Below are positions 9,204 to 17,943 of a DNA stretch of 64,000 nt, piece by piece (position 1 is the first letter of the stretch; every line of letters starts with the position of its first letter). The notes beneath the pieces are model-generated. The model ran no database searches, was not told where the DNA came from, and was given only the letters and a program-made list of their open reading frames with translations. A program made the position numbers and the translations under genes. The stretch is from Mycobacteroides sp. CBMA 271 (GTDB taxonomy: Bacteria > Actinomycetota > Actinomycetes > Mycobacteriales > Mycobacteriaceae), in NCBI RefSeq assembly GCF_009729205.1, contig NZ_VTHB01000005.1, forward strand, positions 248,001 through 312,000, given 5' to 3'.

Positions 9204-9779
9204 ATGGACAGCAAGGCTGATGACCCCCGGTACCTCTCGTACGAGGAATTCGGCAGGGCGTTCTTTGAGATTGCCGTCAGCGAAGACCGGGTAAAGGCTG
9301 CGGTCGCGTCGATCGCCGGCGAGCCGTTCGAGGTCGGCCCCATGGCTCAGGGGCCCGGCAAGATCGCGAAGGTCACCGCGAAGGTCCAGATCCAGGAGCC
9401 GATCGTGACCCGCAACGACGGCGACATCATCACCTTCGACATTCAGGTGCCGCTGTCCATCGACCTGCTGATCGACTTGAAACTCGACAAGAGCCGATTC
9501 AAGGTCGCGGGCAACATCAACCTCAAGGCCACCGCGCGCGCCGCCGCACCGCTGCAGCTGATCATCGATGTCGCACCCCCTGGACCCTCGGACATCACGG
9601 TCGACGTGGCCTCGACCACCATCCGCGGGGAACTGCTGCGCATCCTCGCGGGTGTCGACCAGCTGATCAGCCGTTTCATCGCCAAGTACGTGGCCAACGA
9701 GGTCGACAATCCGCGCGCCATGGCGGCACGCACCATCGACGTCGCACACCGGCTCGATTCGGCCTGGACCGGCGTTTAA
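9204..9779 (+). CDS. conserved hypothetical protein, lipid-binding-like beta-rich domain
   Basis: The 191-residue product is not one I can name. It starts with an acidic helix (LSYEEFGRAFFEIAVSEDRV), continues with alternating hydrophobic strands (KVTAKVQIQEPIV, ITFDIQVPLSIDLLIDLKLD, RFKVAGNINLKATARAA, LQLIIDVAPPGPSDITVDVA) and ends with a helix. The strand pattern recalls SMP/BPI-like lipid-binding folds, which is only a guess. No signal peptide or membrane segment is present. Similar-looking proteins occur in mycobacteria and related Actinobacteria. It stands alone, plus strand, between the TetR unit and the ArsR unit. Confidence 0.7.
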   Translation: MDSKADDPRYLSYEEFGRAFFEIAVSEDRVKAAVASIAGEPFEVGPMAQGPGKIAKVTAKVQIQEPIVTRNDGDIITFDIQVPLSIDLLIDLKLDKSRFKVAGNINLKATARAAAPLQLIIDVAPPGPSDITVDVASTTIRGELLRILAGVDQLISRFIAKYVANEVDNPRAMAARTIDVAHRLDSAWTGV

Positions 9780-9884
9780 TCAACCCCTTAGACTTTGCGA
9801 GGCCCGGGAACCCGTCACGGCAGGGGAGTCTGGCGCCTCGGTCTACCGAGCTAGACCCGCTTACCTGGGGTTAATAATTTACCT

Positions 9885-9914
9885 TTGACTTATATAAGCA
9901 CATACTTCTAACAT
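9885..9914 (+). promoter_or_regulatory. promoter and candidate ArsR operator
   Basis: A -35-like TTGACT and a -10-like TAACAT, 18 bases apart, lie just upstream of the GTG start of the ArsR gene. A perfect 10-bp palindrome CTTATATAAG (9889-9898) overlaps the -35 region, which is where ArsR/SmtB repressors usually bind their own promoter. Confidence 0.5.
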
Positions 9915-9921
9915 CGAGCAC

Positions 9922-10278
9922 GTGCATGCCTTCGACATCCTCGGAGACCCGGTGCGCCGACGCATTCTCGAGCTGATTGACATGGGGGAGATGCCCTCGG
10001 GTGCCATCACCGACGTGATCCGCGCCGAATTCGCGATTAGCCAACCGGCAGTATCGCAGCATCTAAAGGTACTGCGCGACAATGGGTTTGCTACGGTCCG
10101 CAGCGAGGGGGCGCGCCGCCTGTACAGCGTGGACACCACTCCACTGCGCGAGGTTGACCGTTGGTTGGACACGTTTCGCCGCCACTGGACTCCACACCTG
10201 GATGCACTGGCCACCGAAATCGCCCGCGGCAAGCGGCAACGCCGCGTCGCTACAACACCCAAGGAGAGCAGCCCGTGA
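9922..10278 (+). CDS. ArsR/SmtB-family regulator
   Basis: The 118-residue product is a single winged-helix domain: FDILGDPVRRRILELI, AEFAISQPAVSQHLKVL as recognition helix, and the wing NGFATVRSEGARRLYSV. The metal-binding cysteines of metal-sensing ArsR proteins are absent, so it probably senses something else or acts with its neighbour. GTG start lies 8 bp after the -10-like element. Its stop overlaps the start of the SRPBCC gene, a very common ArsR-SRPBCC pairing in Actinobacteria. Confidence 0.9.
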   Translation: MHAFDILGDPVRRRILELIDMGEMPSGAITDVIRAEFAISQPAVSQHLKVLRDNGFATVRSEGARRLYSVDTTPLREVDRWLDTFRRHWTPHLDALATEIARGKRQRRVATTPKESSP

Positions 10279-10910
10279 TCGACGTTCAGCACCAGCTCAA
10301 CGCCGTCCGCCGCACCGTCGGCACCAAGACATTCGAGGCCCGCGAGGCACGTGTCATCACGGTCAGTCAGACCTACGACACCGATGCCACCGATCTCTGG
10401 GACGCCTGTACCAACGTCGAGCGCATCCCACGATGGTTCCTGCCGATCACCGGCGATCTGCGCCTGGGCGGACATTATTCGTTGGAAGGCAACGCATCCG
10501 GGACGGTGCTGACGTGCGACGCGCCACGTTCCTTCGCGGCGACATGGGAGTGCGGCGGCATGAGCTGGATCGAGGTCACCATCACCCCCGAGCAGAACGA
10601 CCGGGCCACCTTCACCCTGGAACACATCTCCGACATCAGCGACGATGACGAGCACTGGCTGCAGTTCGGCCCCGGCGCCGTGGGAGTGGGGTGGGATTCT
10701 GGGCTTCTCGGCCTCGCGGGATACCTCGCGTCACCAGACGATCGCATCACTCCCGAAGAGGGCGCAGCCTGGGCGGCTGGCGATGAGGGCCGCGCGTTCA
10801 TGGTCGGCTCCAGCGAGCGGTGGTACGAGGCCGCGATCGCCTCCGGCATGGATCCAGCGCAGGCCCGCAGCATGGCCGACCGCACGACCCAGGCCTACAC
10901 CGCGGGCTGA
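10275..10910 (+). CDS. SRPBCC (AHSA1-like) domain protein
   Basis: The 211-residue product has the AHSA1/START-like pattern: TVSQTYDTDATDLWDACTNV, RIPRWFLPITGDLRLGGHY, CDAPRSFAATWECGG and a long C-terminal helix. These domains form a hydrophobic pocket. GTG at 10275 follows AAGGAGAGC and overlaps the ArsR stop, so the longer open frame from 10161 is not used. The pair probably forms a small autoregulated unit; the ligand is unknown. Confidence 0.87.
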   Translation: MIDVQHQLNAVRRTVGTKTFEAREARVITVSQTYDTDATDLWDACTNVERIPRWFLPITGDLRLGGHYSLEGNASGTVLTCDAPRSFAATWECGGMSWIEVTITPEQNDRATFTLEHISDISDDDEHWLQFGPGAVGVGWDSGLLGLAGYLASPDDRITPEEGAAWAAGDEGRAFMVGSSERWYEAAIASGMDPAQARSMADRTTQAYTAG

Positions 10911-10946
10911 CGTGGCGCGCACCACAGCGGACGCTACTATCGGCCC

Positions 10947-11462
10947 ATGACCACATCGGCAGTGTCGCCGGATGTTCCTGGATTTGGACGCGTCACCCAA
11001 ATTGACTGGGTGACTGACGATCTCGATGCCACGGAGCGCATGCTCAGCGCAGCCTTCGGGGCCAAGAAGTGGACGTGAATTCCAGAAGTGCACTTTGGTC
11101 CAGACATCTGCACCTATCGCGGCGCACCGGCCGATTTCACCGCGACCATCGCACTGAGCTATCTCGATGACATGCAACTCGAGCAGATCCAGCCGGTCCA
11201 CGGGACAAGCATTTACACGGAGTTCCTGGAACGCAGTGCCGCAGGTTTACATCACGTGTGCATGGAACCACCCTCCCTCGATACGGCCGTTGCCGACGCC
11301 ACGGCGCAGGGCACACAGGTGATCCAGGACGGAGGGATGCCCGGCGGCATGCGCTTTGCCTATCTGTCGGCACCCGAGGCCGCCCTGCCTCACATGGAAT
11401 TGGCCTTTGTCCCGCCCGAGATCCGGGCCTTCTACAACTACGTCAAGAGCGAGCAGGCATGA
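10947..11462 (+). pseudogene. VOC/glyoxalase-like protein interrupted by an in-frame TGA
   Basis: An ATG at 10947 opens a frame reading a VOC-type N terminus (FGRVTQIDWVTDDLDATERM) that runs 43 codons to TGA at 11076-11078 and then continues in the same frame with no shift through GPDICTYRG, the second half of the fold (LHHVCMEPPSLDTAVADA) and ends at 11462. A single base change (CGA to TGA is the simplest) explains it. A GTG at 11088 could restart translation and give a 124-residue fragment lacking the first beta-alpha-beta unit. The stop overlaps the start of the downstream flavoprotein gene, so the two were co-translated. A base-calling error is possible. Confidence 0.75.
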
Positions 11463-12922
11463 CATCAGCGATACCGGAAACCGTAGCGGTCCAAGACATT
11501 ACTGAATGGTCGGATGACATCGATGTTCTCGTCATTGGCTTTGGCATGGGAGGCGGGTGCGCCGCCGTCTCAGCCGCCGAAGCCGGAGCTCGGGTGCTGG
11601 TCCTGGAACGTGCCGCCGTCGCGGGCGGCACCACCGCGATGGCGGGTGGACATTTCTACCTCGGCGGCGGCACCGCGGTGCAGGAGGCGACCGGACACGC
11701 CGACAGTGCCGATGAAATGTACAAGTACCTCATGGCGGTATCTCCCGATCCCGACCCCGAAAAAATCCGGCTGTACTGCGACGGAAGCGTCGAGCACTTC
11801 AATTGGCTTGAAGCACTGGGATTTCAATTCGAGCGCAGCTTCTACCCAGAGAAGGCCGTCATCCAGCCCAACACCGAAGGGCTGATGTTCACGGGTAACG
11901 AGCTGGTCTGGCCCTACCGTGACGAGGCGATCCCCGCGCCCCGCGGACACAAGGTTCCCCGACCGGGCGATACCGGTGGCGCGGGCATGGTGGTGGAACT
12001 GCTCGCCCAACGTGCCGGCGAGCTGGGCGTCCCCATCCACTACGAGACCGGCGCCACCGCGCTCATCCTCGACGCGGGCGGCGCCGTCGTGGGTGCGACG
12101 TGGAAGCATTTCTCCGAAACCGGTGCGATACGGGCGAAGTCGGTGATCATCGCGGCGGGTGGATTCGTGATGAACCCCGCGATGGTGGCCGAATACACCC
12201 CCAAGCTCGCCGAGAAACCCTTCGTCCTCGGCAGCACCTATGACGACGGGCTCGGCATCAGGCTCGGGGTGTCCGCGGGCGCCGACACCCGAAACATGCA
12301 TCAGATCTTCGTAACCGCACCGGTTTACCCGCCGTCGGGTCTGCTGACCGGAATCATCGTCAACAAGAACGGGCAGCGATTCGTCGCCGAGGACTCCTAC
12401 CACTCGCGGACCTCCGGGTTTGTGATGGACCAGCCCGACAACACCGCGTATCTGATCGTGGACTCCGAGCACATGGATCGCCCGACTCTGCCGTTAACGC
12501 CGTTTATCGACGGCTGGGAGACCGTCTCGGAAATGGAAGAGGCCTTGGGTATCCCGGCCGGCAATCTCGAGGAGACGCTGCAGCACTACAACGAGCACGC
12601 CGCTAGGGGAGAGGACCCCGACTTCCACAAGCACCCGAAATACCTTGCCTCGCAAGGAACCGGGCCCTGGGGTGCGTTCGACCTCACCCTGGGCAAAGCG
12701 ATATACGCGGGCTTCACGCTCGGCGGGCTCCGCACGGATGCCGACGGATGCGTGCTCAACGAATCCGGGCAGCACGTGCCCGGCCTCTACGCAGCAGGCG
12801 CGAGCGCATCGAACATCGCCCAGGACGGCAAGGGCTACAGCAGCGGTACGCGACTCGGCGAAGCCTCCTTCTTTGGCCGACGTGCCGGAAATCATGCGTC
12901 TCAGCGAGTATCTGCCCCATGA
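11459..12922 (+). CDS. FAD-dependent oxidoreductase (fumarate reductase/ketosteroid dehydrogenase type)
   Basis: The 487-residue product has an N-terminal Rossmann FAD site (DVLVIGFGMGGGCAAVSAAE, then VLERAAVAGGTTAMAGGHFY), the substrate domain, and a C-terminal FAD closing motif (GLYAAGASASNIAQDGKGYS, SGTRLGEASFFGRRAG). This is the fumarate reductase/3-ketosteroid-delta1-dehydrogenase superfamily; the cap and the GFTLGGLRTDADG segment fit. A steroid or other cyclic ketone is a plausible substrate but not shown. ATG at 11459 overlaps the VOC gene stop; the longer frame from 11258 runs inside that gene and is rejected. Confidence 0.85.
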   Translation: MTSAIPETVAVQDITEWSDDIDVLVIGFGMGGGCAAVSAAEAGARVLVLERAAVAGGTTAMAGGHFYLGGGTAVQEATGHADSADEMYKYLMAVSPDPDPEKIRLYCDGSVEHFNWLEALGFQFERSFYPEKAVIQPNTEGLMFTGNELVWPYRDEAIPAPRGHKVPRPGDTGGAGMVVELLAQRAGELGVPIHYETGATALILDAGGAVVGATWKHFSETGAIRAKSVIIAAGGFVMNPAMVAEYTPKLAEKPFVLGSTYDDGLGIRLGVSAGADTRNMHQIFVTAPVYPPSGLLTGIIVNKNGQRFVAEDSYHSRTSGFVMDQPDNTAYLIVDSEHMDRPTLPLTPFIDGWETVSEMEEALGIPAGNLEETLQHYNEHAARGEDPDFHKHPKYLASQGTGPWGAFDLTLGKAIYAGFTLGGLRTDADGCVLNESGQHVPGLYAAGASASNIAQDGKGYSSGTRLGEASFFGRRAGNHASQRVSAP

Positions 12923-13035
12923 GCCAGCGCTGTGCGCTACGTCACAAAAATGCATCAAATGCCCACGCGGCGGGATAGCTCATCAAAGCCCATTACCCCT
13001 TCGCCTAGGCTGTCAGCAACGGAAAGGTGACTCCC

Positions 13036-13431
13036 ATGGCGGAGGTCTATACCCGCAACGGCAACCGGCCCGCACCGGCGCGCAAGATCCGCAAGCTGGC
13101 CAACGTCGCACTAAACATCGATGGCACCGTCGGACACATCGAGTCCATGGCGGTCGAAGTGCACGATCTCACCGACCGGGTCGGGGGCATGCTCGATCAC
13201 CTCGATTCAAGTCTGGAACGCCTGGACGACTCCCTCGACTCGCTAAACCTCACGTTGAACAACCTGGCCGAAACCACCTCGACCCTGGCCAGCACGATGA
13301 CGAGCCTTGAGACCCTCATCGACGTCGTCGATCCGCTGATTCGCGTGCTCAAGGTCGCGCTGTACCCGACGAAGATCGTGCTGGATTTCGCCGACGAACA
13401 GATCGCCAGGGCCCGGCGCGCGCAGCGTTGA
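13036..13431 (+). CDS. hypothetical protein with predicted coiled coil
   Basis: The 131-residue product has a basic N terminus (RPAPARKIRKLANVA), then a long heptad-like stretch (LDHLDSSLERLDDSLDSLNL, TLNNLAETTSTLASTMTSLE) typical of coiled coils, then a hydrophobic segment (IDVVDPLIRVLKVALYPTKI) that may be an amphipathic or membrane-associated helix. ATG at 13036 follows GGAAAGG. I do not recognise a function. It precedes the ABC1 kinase/TetR operon, separated by 137 bp that hold the candidate operator. Confidence 0.7.
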   Translation: MAEVYTRNGNRPAPARKIRKLANVALNIDGTVGHIESMAVEVHDLTDRVGGMLDHLDSSLERLDDSLDSLNLTLNNLAETTSTLASTMTSLETLIDVVDPLIRVLKVALYPTKIVLDFADEQIARARRAQR

Positions 13432-13503
13432 GCCTTTCGCTCCACGGGTAAGACGATCCTTCTTCGCTGGTCATCGCTCGCCACATCTACCGTTCGATTA
13501 ACA

Positions 13504-13527
13504 TACATACCGGCTTGTCGGTAAAGT
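13504..13527. promoter_or_regulatory. candidate TetR operator, site 1
   Basis: TACATAC (13504-13510), ten bases, then GTAAAGT (13521-13527). Sites 2 and 3 share the first arm and the ten-base gap. The site also contains an overlapping dyad TACCGGCTTGTCGGTA (13508-13523). It is 41 bp upstream of the first ABC1 kinase gene. Confidence 0.5.
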
Positions 13528-13568
13528 CGGACCACGTAGATGCCGCAGTACGGACGAAGGGAGTCGCG

Positions 13569-14927
13569 GTGAGCGATGCAGCAGACCCGCCCCGGCGGCC
13601 CCGGAAACTCGATCCGGTGTCTGCCGATGTTCAGTTCGATCGGCTCGCTGCGACGGCCAGCCAACTCCTCAAGGCCGGTACCCGAATCCTGAGCCAGCGG
13701 CCCACCGAGCGCGACCTGCGCCAGGTGGTAGCCAAGGAGATGCGGCGTTCATTCGCCGAGCTGGGGCCCGCCTACGTGAAGTTCGGGCAGCTCATCGCCT
13801 CGTCTCCAGGCATGTTCCCCGAAGACCTTTCCGCCGAGTTCCGATCGCTACTCGATCAGGTGCCACCCGCGAATCCGCGGACCATCCGGTCAATGCTCAC
13901 CGAGGAACTCGGTGCACCACCCGAAGAGGTGTTCGGCACATTTGACGCCGTCCCCTTCGCATCGGCGTCAATCGCCCAGGTGCACAAGGCAACGCTGAAG
14001 GACGGTACCGCAGTTGTCGTCAAGATCCAGCGCCCGGCGATCCGTACCCGACTCGCGGCCGATCTACAGATCCTCAAGCAAATCGCCCGCGGTCTCGAAC
14101 TCACCGAGATGGGCCGGATGTCCAACATCTATGAGGTGATGGAGGATTTCGAGGCCAACCTCGCTGAAGAACTCGACTTCACCCTGGAAGCCGAAGCCAT
14201 GCGGGACTGGACAGTGGGCCTCGCGGACTCCAAGTATGCAACGAAAGTGCGTGTACCCCAGATCCATTCGGATCTATCCACCGACAAGGTGCTCACCATG
14301 GAATATGTGGAGGGCATCCGGATCGACAACGCGGACGAGATCCGCGCGGCCGGATTCGACGGTCCCACGGTGGTCAAGACGCTCATGCTGACCCTGTTCG
14401 ACTCGGCCTTCGCCGCCGGCACCTTCCACGGCGATCTACACGCCGGAAACCTGATGGTGGATCCGGAGGGGCGGATCGTATTCCTGGACTTCGGAATCGT
14501 GGGCCGGCTCGATGAGCGGACCCGCAAAACGCTGCGGGAGTTGATTGGCGCCCTCATCATCGAACCCGATGACGAAGCGGCGGCACGGACGTTGATCAAG
14601 CTGGGTGCCATCGACCCCGGCGCCGATCCCGCCAAGGTTGCCGAGTCGCTGCGCAGGGTGACCCGCCCCATGGGCACGTCACTGAACAAGATCTCCTACG
14701 GCACGATCGGCCGGCAGCTCACCGCGCTGGGGCGCGAGCACGACGCCATCCTGCCCAAGGAGTTCATCCTGGTGGGCAAGCAGCTGCTTTACGTCGAGCG
14801 CTACACCAAACTGCTTGCCCCGGAATGGCAGCCGGTGGGAGACCCCGAGATCCTCACCTACTTCGGCACCCTGATATCGGAGTACCAGCAGGCCCGCGAC
14901 GACATCAACAATGAGGTCGCAGAATGA
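13569..14927 (+). CDS. ABC1/UbiB-family atypical kinase (AarF-like), copy 1
   Basis: The 452-residue product is a complete ABC1 kinase-like protein: KxGQ motif in AYVKFGQLIASSPGMFPEDL, alanine-rich nucleotide loop FASASIAQVHKATLKDG, VVVKIQRP lysine, EELDF, hinge region VLTMEYVEGIRID, catalytic-loop GDLHAGNLMV and metal-binding FLDFGIVGRLDE. UbiB-family proteins act on isoprenoid-quinone or lipid metabolism and are usually membrane-associated; the substrate here is unknown. GTG at 13569 follows GAAGGGAG; an upstream TTG at 13515 would cover the operator. Its stop overlaps the TetR start. Confidence 0.9.
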   Translation: MSDAADPPRRPRKLDPVSADVQFDRLAATASQLLKAGTRILSQRPTERDLRQVVAKEMRRSFAELGPAYVKFGQLIASSPGMFPEDLSAEFRSLLDQVPPANPRTIRSMLTEELGAPPEEVFGTFDAVPFASASIAQVHKATLKDGTAVVVKIQRPAIRTRLAADLQILKQIARGLELTEMGRMSNIYEVMEDFEANLAEELDFTLEAEAMRDWTVGLADSKYATKVRVPQIHSDLSTDKVLTMEYVEGIRIDNADEIRAAGFDGPTVVKTLMLTLFDSAFAAGTFHGDLHAGNLMVDPEGRIVFLDFGIVGRLDERTRKTLRELIGALIIEPDDEAAARTLIKLGAIDPGADPAKVAESLRRVTRPMGTSLNKISYGTIGRQLTALGREHDAILPKEFILVGKQLLYVERYTKLLAPEWQPVGDPEILTYFGTLISEYQQARDDINNEVAE

Positions 14928-15694
14928 CACGGACCGCTGGAAGTCCCGCGCAGTCGGCGGCCCGCAATCACCGTGGGGAGCGACGCACCCAAGAGGAGCG
15001 CAGCGCGGCCATGCGCAGTCGGCTGCTGGACGCCACGGTGGACTGCCTGGTGAAGTACGGATACGCCGGCACGACCACCACCCGGGTCGCACAACGTGCC
15101 GGCGTCACCCGCGGGGCGCTGGTGCACCATTTCCAGTCGAAATCCGAGCTACTGGGAGAATCGGTGCGGCACTTGGCGTTCAAACAAGGCCAAGGGATCC
15201 TCTCCGAACTGATCGCACTGGACCGGGAAAGCGACGCCGACTTCGTCAGTCGCTGCCTAGACGCACTGTGGCGGATGCACCAGGGATCGATGTTCATCGC
15301 CACCATGGAGTTGTGGATCGCCGCGCGCACCGATCCCGAGCTCTCCGCCCAGATGGATCAGTTCGAATTCATTGTGATGCAGCAATTCTCGACATTGGGC
15401 CAGTCGATAAGCCAGACCGAAGAGGAGCTGCGTGTCATCCGCAACACCACGCTGACCGCGATGGATGCCGTACGCGGAATTCTGGTCAACAGCATGACCG
15501 CACCGCAGGAGGTGCGGGATCAGCGCTGGGCACGTGCCAAGGCGATGCTACTGACCATCGTGGAATCACCGACGGTGGGCGCACCGCTCGACTCTGCGCT
15601 ACGCACTATCGACACCGAAAGCTCAGCCCTTCTGATTAGGCCCCAGCCTCCCGTGCCGCCGTTTCCTCAAGACGCGACTGCTCGGCCTGTATGA
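14924..15694 (+). CDS. TetR-family regulator of the ABC1 kinase unit
   Basis: The 256-residue product has a basic N-terminal tail, an HTH of TetR type (TTTTRVAQRAGVTRGALVHH then FQSKSELLGESVRH) and a helical ligand domain (LWRMHQGSMFIATMELWIAA). It is coupled to the upstream ABC1 kinase by an ATGA overlap and converges on the second ABC1 kinase gene, with the last 59 bases overlapping. Its position between two ABC1 kinases and the shared sites in front of three transcription units make it the likely repressor of all three. Confidence 0.9.
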   Translation: MTRTAGSPAQSAARNHRGERRTQEERSAAMRSRLLDATVDCLVKYGYAGTTTTRVAQRAGVTRGALVHHFQSKSELLGESVRHLAFKQGQGILSELIALDRESDADFVSRCLDALWRMHQGSMFIATMELWIAARTDPELSAQMDQFEFIVMQQFSTLGQSISQTEEELRVIRNTTLTAMDAVRGILVNSMTAPQEVRDQRWARAKAMLLTIVESPTVGAPLDSALRTIDTESSALLIRPQPPVPPFPQDATARPV

Positions 15695-17147
15695 CCATGT
15701 TCCCGAAGTAGCCGATAAAAGAAGGGTCCGAGAGCAGCGCCCAGTCGGGTGCCAGCAGCTTCATGTAGCGCTCCACGTACAACAACTGCTTGGCGATGAG
15801 CACCAGCTCACGCGGGAGCCGCACGTCGTACTCCTTGGCCATGATGGCCAGTTGCTTACCGAGCTGGCCGTACGAGATCGCCGAAAGCTTGGACTGCTGG
15901 AGGGGATTGGTGAAATCAGAGATTGTCTTGGCGGCTGTCGTGGAGTCGACCGCCTTAGCCCGATCTCCGATGGCGCCGAGCTTGTAGATACCCCTACTCA
16001 CTGCCGCGTGATCGTTCTTCACGAACAGGTCCACCATGATCTCGGTGAAGATCTTGCGGCTGCGTTCATCGATGCGCCCGACAATCCCGAAGTCCAGGAA
16101 TACGATTCGCCCGTTGGAGTCCACCAACAGGTTGCCGGCATGAAGGTCACCGTGAAAGAGCCCCTTGTGAAATCCCGTCTCGAATAGCGAATAGACGATG
16201 GCCTTGACCAGTCCCACCCCGTCGAACCCCGCGGCGGCAAGCTCACCGACGTTGTCGATCCGGATACCTTCGACGTATTCCATCGTGAGCACGCGTTCGG
16301 TGGTGTACTCCCAGAAAACCTTGGGAACGCGCACCTTATCGCCGTACTCGGTGTCGGCCAGGCTCGCGATCCACTGCTCCATGGCGTGCCCCTCGGCCGC
16401 GAAATCCAGCTCCTCGTTGAGGTTTTGCTCGAAGTCTTCAACGATCTCGGGCGCATTGCTCGCGCGCCCCAGATCTGTCTTGACGATCATGCGGGCAAGG
16501 CGCCCAATGATCCGGACATCTGCGGCCAGCCTGGTGCGGATCTTCGGGCGCTGAATCTTCACCACCACCCGATCACCCGACTTGAGTGTCGCGCGGTGCA
16601 CCTGAGCGATCGACGCCGAAGCAAACGGTTCGTCTTCGAATGTCGCGAATATCGTTGCCGGATCGGCACCTAACTGTTCCCGAACGGTCTGACGAATCAG
16701 CTCGGAGGATGCCGGTGGCACCCGATCGAGCAGCGTGCGGAACTCGTTGGAGAGCGTCTCCGGGAAGACGCCGGGGGAGGAGGCAATGAGCTGCCCCAGC
16801 TTCACGTACGTCGGCCCCATCAGTGCGAACGTCCGGCGTAGTTCATGTGCCGCGCGCACCTCCAGCGAGCGTCCACGCCGCGGTTTCACCGCGAGGCGTG
16901 CGCCGGAGCCGATCAGCCGGGTGACCGTGAGACCGAACCGCCTGGCTTCCACCCGAAGTGGAGGCGGATGCAACGTGGCCTTCGGGCGGGTGATCTCAAT
17001 ATCGATCGCCCCGCTGGCAGGAGTCGAATTCACCGCCGCCGAGGGGGATTCCGCGGTAGATTCCGAAGCGGGCCGTTGCCTCCCGTTCTCGAACGGTCCG
17101 GCAGCGAGGGGCGCCGCGTCACTGCTCACGCCCTCGGGGGTCGTCAT
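15636..17147 (-). CDS. ABC1/UbiB-family atypical kinase, copy 2
   Basis: The 503-residue product has the same motifs as copy 1: YVKLGQLIASSPGVFPETL, FASASIAQVHRATLKSGD, VVVKIQRPK, EELDF, VLTMEYVEGIRID, FHGDLHAGNLLV and FLDFGIVGRIDE. It differs by a longer N-terminal extension (about 60 residues, polar, ending in a basic segment before the fold). The open frame extends 58 codons upstream, but ATG at 17147 (MTTPEGVSSDAAP) is the natural start and lies 15 bp from candidate operator site 2. It is transcribed towards the TetR gene and diverges from the SRPBCC gene. Confidence 0.9.
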   Translation of the reverse strand: MTTPEGVSSDAAPLAAGPFENGRQRPASESTAESPSAAVNSTPASGAIDIEITRPKATLHPPPLRVEARRFGLTVTRLIGSGARLAVKPRRGRSLEVRAAHELRRTFALMGPTYVKLGQLIASSPGVFPETLSNEFRTLLDRVPPASSELIRQTVREQLGADPATIFATFEDEPFASASIAQVHRATLKSGDRVVVKIQRPKIRTRLAADVRIIGRLARMIVKTDLGRASNAPEIVEDFEQNLNEELDFAAEGHAMEQWIASLADTEYGDKVRVPKVFWEYTTERVLTMEYVEGIRIDNVGELAAAGFDGVGLVKAIVYSLFETGFHKGLFHGDLHAGNLLVDSNGRIVFLDFGIVGRIDERSRKIFTEIMVDLFVKNDHAAVSRGIYKLGAIGDRAKAVDSTTAAKTISDFTNPLQQSKLSAISYGQLGKQLAIMAKEYDVRLPRELVLIAKQLLYVERYMKLLAPDWALLSDPSFIGYFGNMVIQAEQSRLEETAAREAGA

Positions 17148-17161
17148 GAGCGCCACTGTAA

Positions 17162-17185
17162 TACATACGAGCACAGTTGTATGTA
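17162..17185. promoter_or_regulatory. candidate TetR operator, site 2
   Basis: Perfect 7-bp arms TACATAC and GTATGTA separated by ten bases. It is 15 bp upstream of the second ABC1 kinase start (minus strand), so a protein bound here would block a short-leader or leaderless transcript. Confidence 0.6.
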
Positions 17186-17312
17186 ATGCATCGTGAGCTA
17201 CTGCCCGGTAGCAAGGGAATCGGACGCAGACACCCACAGATCTGTCGGTATCCGACCGCCGTACACCTGCAATTAGTGTTCTCGCGGGGCGAGATCTGCG
17301 ATAAATGCATCT

Positions 17313-17336
17313 TACATACACGAGGGTATGTATGTT
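17313..17336. promoter_or_regulatory. candidate TetR operator, site 3
   Basis: TACATAC (17313-17319), ten bases, then GTATGTT (17330-17336): the same spacing as site 2, with one mismatch. A second GTATGTA (17326-17332) overlaps it. It lies 84 bp upstream of the SRPBCC gene. Confidence 0.55.
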
Positions 17337-17419
17337 ACGTTCGGAACCGTTGGTTCACACATTGACTGATCCACAGACCATTCCATCGACTGCCCTATCA
17401 ACAGAGGAGTTCTTCGCCC

Positions 17420-17896
17420 ATGTCCGAGCTGCACTCCAGCATTGATCTCCCGTACAGCATCGACAAGCTCTGGTCCGTGTTGCCGGACCTCAACAAATAC
17501 GACGAGTGGATGACCATCCACACCGGATTCAAGGGCGATGTCCCCGCAGTAGAAGACATCAAGGTCGGCACCAAGTTCTCCGAGATCGTCACCCTGATGG
17601 GCATGGCCAACACCGTCGAGTGGACGGTCCAGGACTTCACCCCGGCCGACGAGGTGCTATCCACCAAGAAGGGCACATTCAAGCTGGGCGGCACGGGGAT
17701 GGCCGGCGTCGAGGCCGTCATCGCCTCGAGCGTGGAGGAGATCGACGCCGACAACACCACGGTCAATGTCGACGCCTCGTTTACCGGACAGATGCTCACC
17801 GGAGCCATCGGCACCGCCATCGACAAGGCCGTGCAGGCAGAGCTCGAAGACTCCGTCACCCGCCTCAAGGAATTGCTAGCCAAAGAGCTCGGCTAG
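17420..17896 (+). CDS. SRPBCC/polyketide-cyclase-like protein
   Basis: The 158-residue product has the START-like layout: SSIDLPYSIDKLWSVLPDLN, a central strand set (FSEIVTLMGMANTVEWTVQD) and a C-terminal helix (AVQAELEDSVTRLKELLAKE). Such proteins bind hydrophobic ligands; some act as dehydratase/cyclases. It is 47 bp upstream of the acyl-CoA dehydrogenase in the same direction and has candidate operator site 3 in front, so it belongs with the ABC1 kinases in one control unit. Ligand unknown. Confidence 0.85.
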   Translation: MSELHSSIDLPYSIDKLWSVLPDLNKYDEWMTIHTGFKGDVPAVEDIKVGTKFSEIVTLMGMANTVEWTVQDFTPADEVLSTKKGTFKLGGTGMAGVEAVIASSVEEIDADNTTVNVDASFTGQMLTGAIGTAIDKAVQAELEDSVTRLKELLAKELG

Positions 17897-17943
17897 CCGA
17901 AATACTCGGCGCCGTATCACTTTCAAGCGAGAAAGCAGGACAC

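Noticed and set aside
8887..9294. Plus-strand open frame upstream of the hypothetical gene at 9204
   Set aside because: No ribosome-binding site or domain was seen, and it overlaps a well-formed gene by about 90 bases.
11258..11459. Longer start of the flavoprotein
   Set aside because: It reads through the VOC coding region in another frame with no family similarity.
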